32,520 nucleotides of DNA from Legionellaceae bacterium (GTDB taxonomy: Bacteria > Pseudomonadota > Gammaproteobacteria > Legionellales > Legionellaceae): positions 1 through 32,520 of the forward strand of contig JAUYSP010000060.1 of the NCBI GenBank assembly GCA_030696305.1. The letters run 5' to 3'. The notes under the pieces were generated by a model. The model did not search any database. It was not told the DNA's origin and saw nothing but the letters and a program-made list of their open reading frames with translations. Positions 32,386 through 32,520 of this stretch are shown piece by piece. Both the position numbers and the translations under genes were made by a program. How positions within the stretch are numbered: position 1 is the first letter of the stretch; every line of letters starts with the position of its first letter.

Positions 32386-32520
32386 TGACCCCAACTATTC
32401 AGACCACCAAAATTTAAAAATTTAGGAGAGAATAGCCTCTACTTTGGAGGTTACTATGGCAAAGAACAAAAAGTGGTCATCGGCAGCTAAATTTGAAATT
32501 GCGCTGCTTGCGATCAAGAA
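32386..32520 (+). mobile_element. Left end of an IS3-family insertion sequence, cut by window edge
   Basis: A TGACCCC-type terminal end appears to start at 32386 (TGACCCCAACTATTCAGACC), as in many IS3-family elements, and a transposase OrfA begins 70 bases later. The right end and target duplication lie outside the window, so the boundary is provisional. Confidence 0.65.
32456..32520 (+). CDS. IS3-family transposase OrfA, 5' part only
   Basis: Twenty-one codons are visible: MAKNKKWSSAAKFEIALLAI, the usual N-terminal start of IS3-family OrfA helix-turn-helix proteins (K-W-S-x-x-x-K-F-E-I-A-L-L-A-x-K). GGAGG (32446-32450) lies five bases before ATG 32456. The reading frame is open at the window edge. 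OrfA binds the inverted repeats and is joined to OrfB by frameshifting to form the transposase, by family knowledge. Confidence 0.75.
   Translation, partial: MAKNKKWSSAAKFEIALLAIK

Noticed and set aside
1-32520. CRISPR array, tRNA or rRNA genes
   Set aside because: The only regular repeats are the iterons, which have no spacer-like variable units of constant length, and no tRNA cloverleaf or rRNA sequence was recognised.

Overview
The window looks like part of a conjugative plasmid, or a plasmid-like mobile element, from Legionella or a close relative in the Legionellales. This is inferred from gene content, not from any search. The main evidence is an F-type tra block fused to the CsrA-like/lvr regulatory module known from Legionella conjugative elements. 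An iteron-type replicon, Legionella-style LuxR regulators and plasmid-borne membrane/coiled-coil proteins support it. Composition is AT-rich, more so outside the tra block.

Layout. (1) 1-7819, minus strand: one compact transfer operon. It is transcribed from two replication-accessory-like genes (DnaT-like and lambda-P-like) through a small unknown protein and a CsrA-family regulator into traA, traL, traE, traK, traB, traV and traC; traC runs off the left edge. (2) 7820-8724: an operator-rich divergent control region and an XRE repressor gene. A long palindrome there is the obvious candidate switch for the transfer operon. (3) 8725-9418: decayed DNA with a frameshifted Fic/AlbA_2-type C-terminal fragment and a phosphotransferase C-terminal fragment. 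(4) 9419-16288: cargo. It holds an APH/choline-kinase-like kinase, two-layer LuxR-type sensing (two full regulators plus one sensor domain lacking its HTH), a GNAT acetyltransferase, a hotdog thioesterase with a structured leader, and an elbB-MFS-luxR operon. (5) 16304-19919, minus: a second MHS-type MFS transporter followed by two SAM-methyltransferase-like proteins. (6) 19952-24729: the replicon. It has a Rep_3 initiator with five 17-bp iterons and a DnaA box, a chromosomal-type ParB, then a divergent parA-parB operon with a tandem ribbon-helix-helix gene.

(7) 24730-26986: a cytochrome P450 flanked by two related palindrome sites. Beyond it lies a second, gene-free origin-like region with three more iterons and two DnaA boxes. 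(8) 26987-30747, minus: four consecutive genes for hydrophobic-hairpin or N-anchored coiled-coil proteins of unknown function. This is the best candidate in the window for an undescribed system. (9) 31023-32520: a VOC-family protein, a RimJ/RimL-type acetyltransferase, and the first part of an IS3-family insertion sequence cut by the right edge.

How it fits together: regions 5-7 keep the element replicating and segregating, regions 1-2 move it between cells under repressor and CsrA-like control, and the rest is cargo for sensing, export, small-molecule modification and possibly host interaction. No rRNA, tRNA or CRISPR array was recognised.
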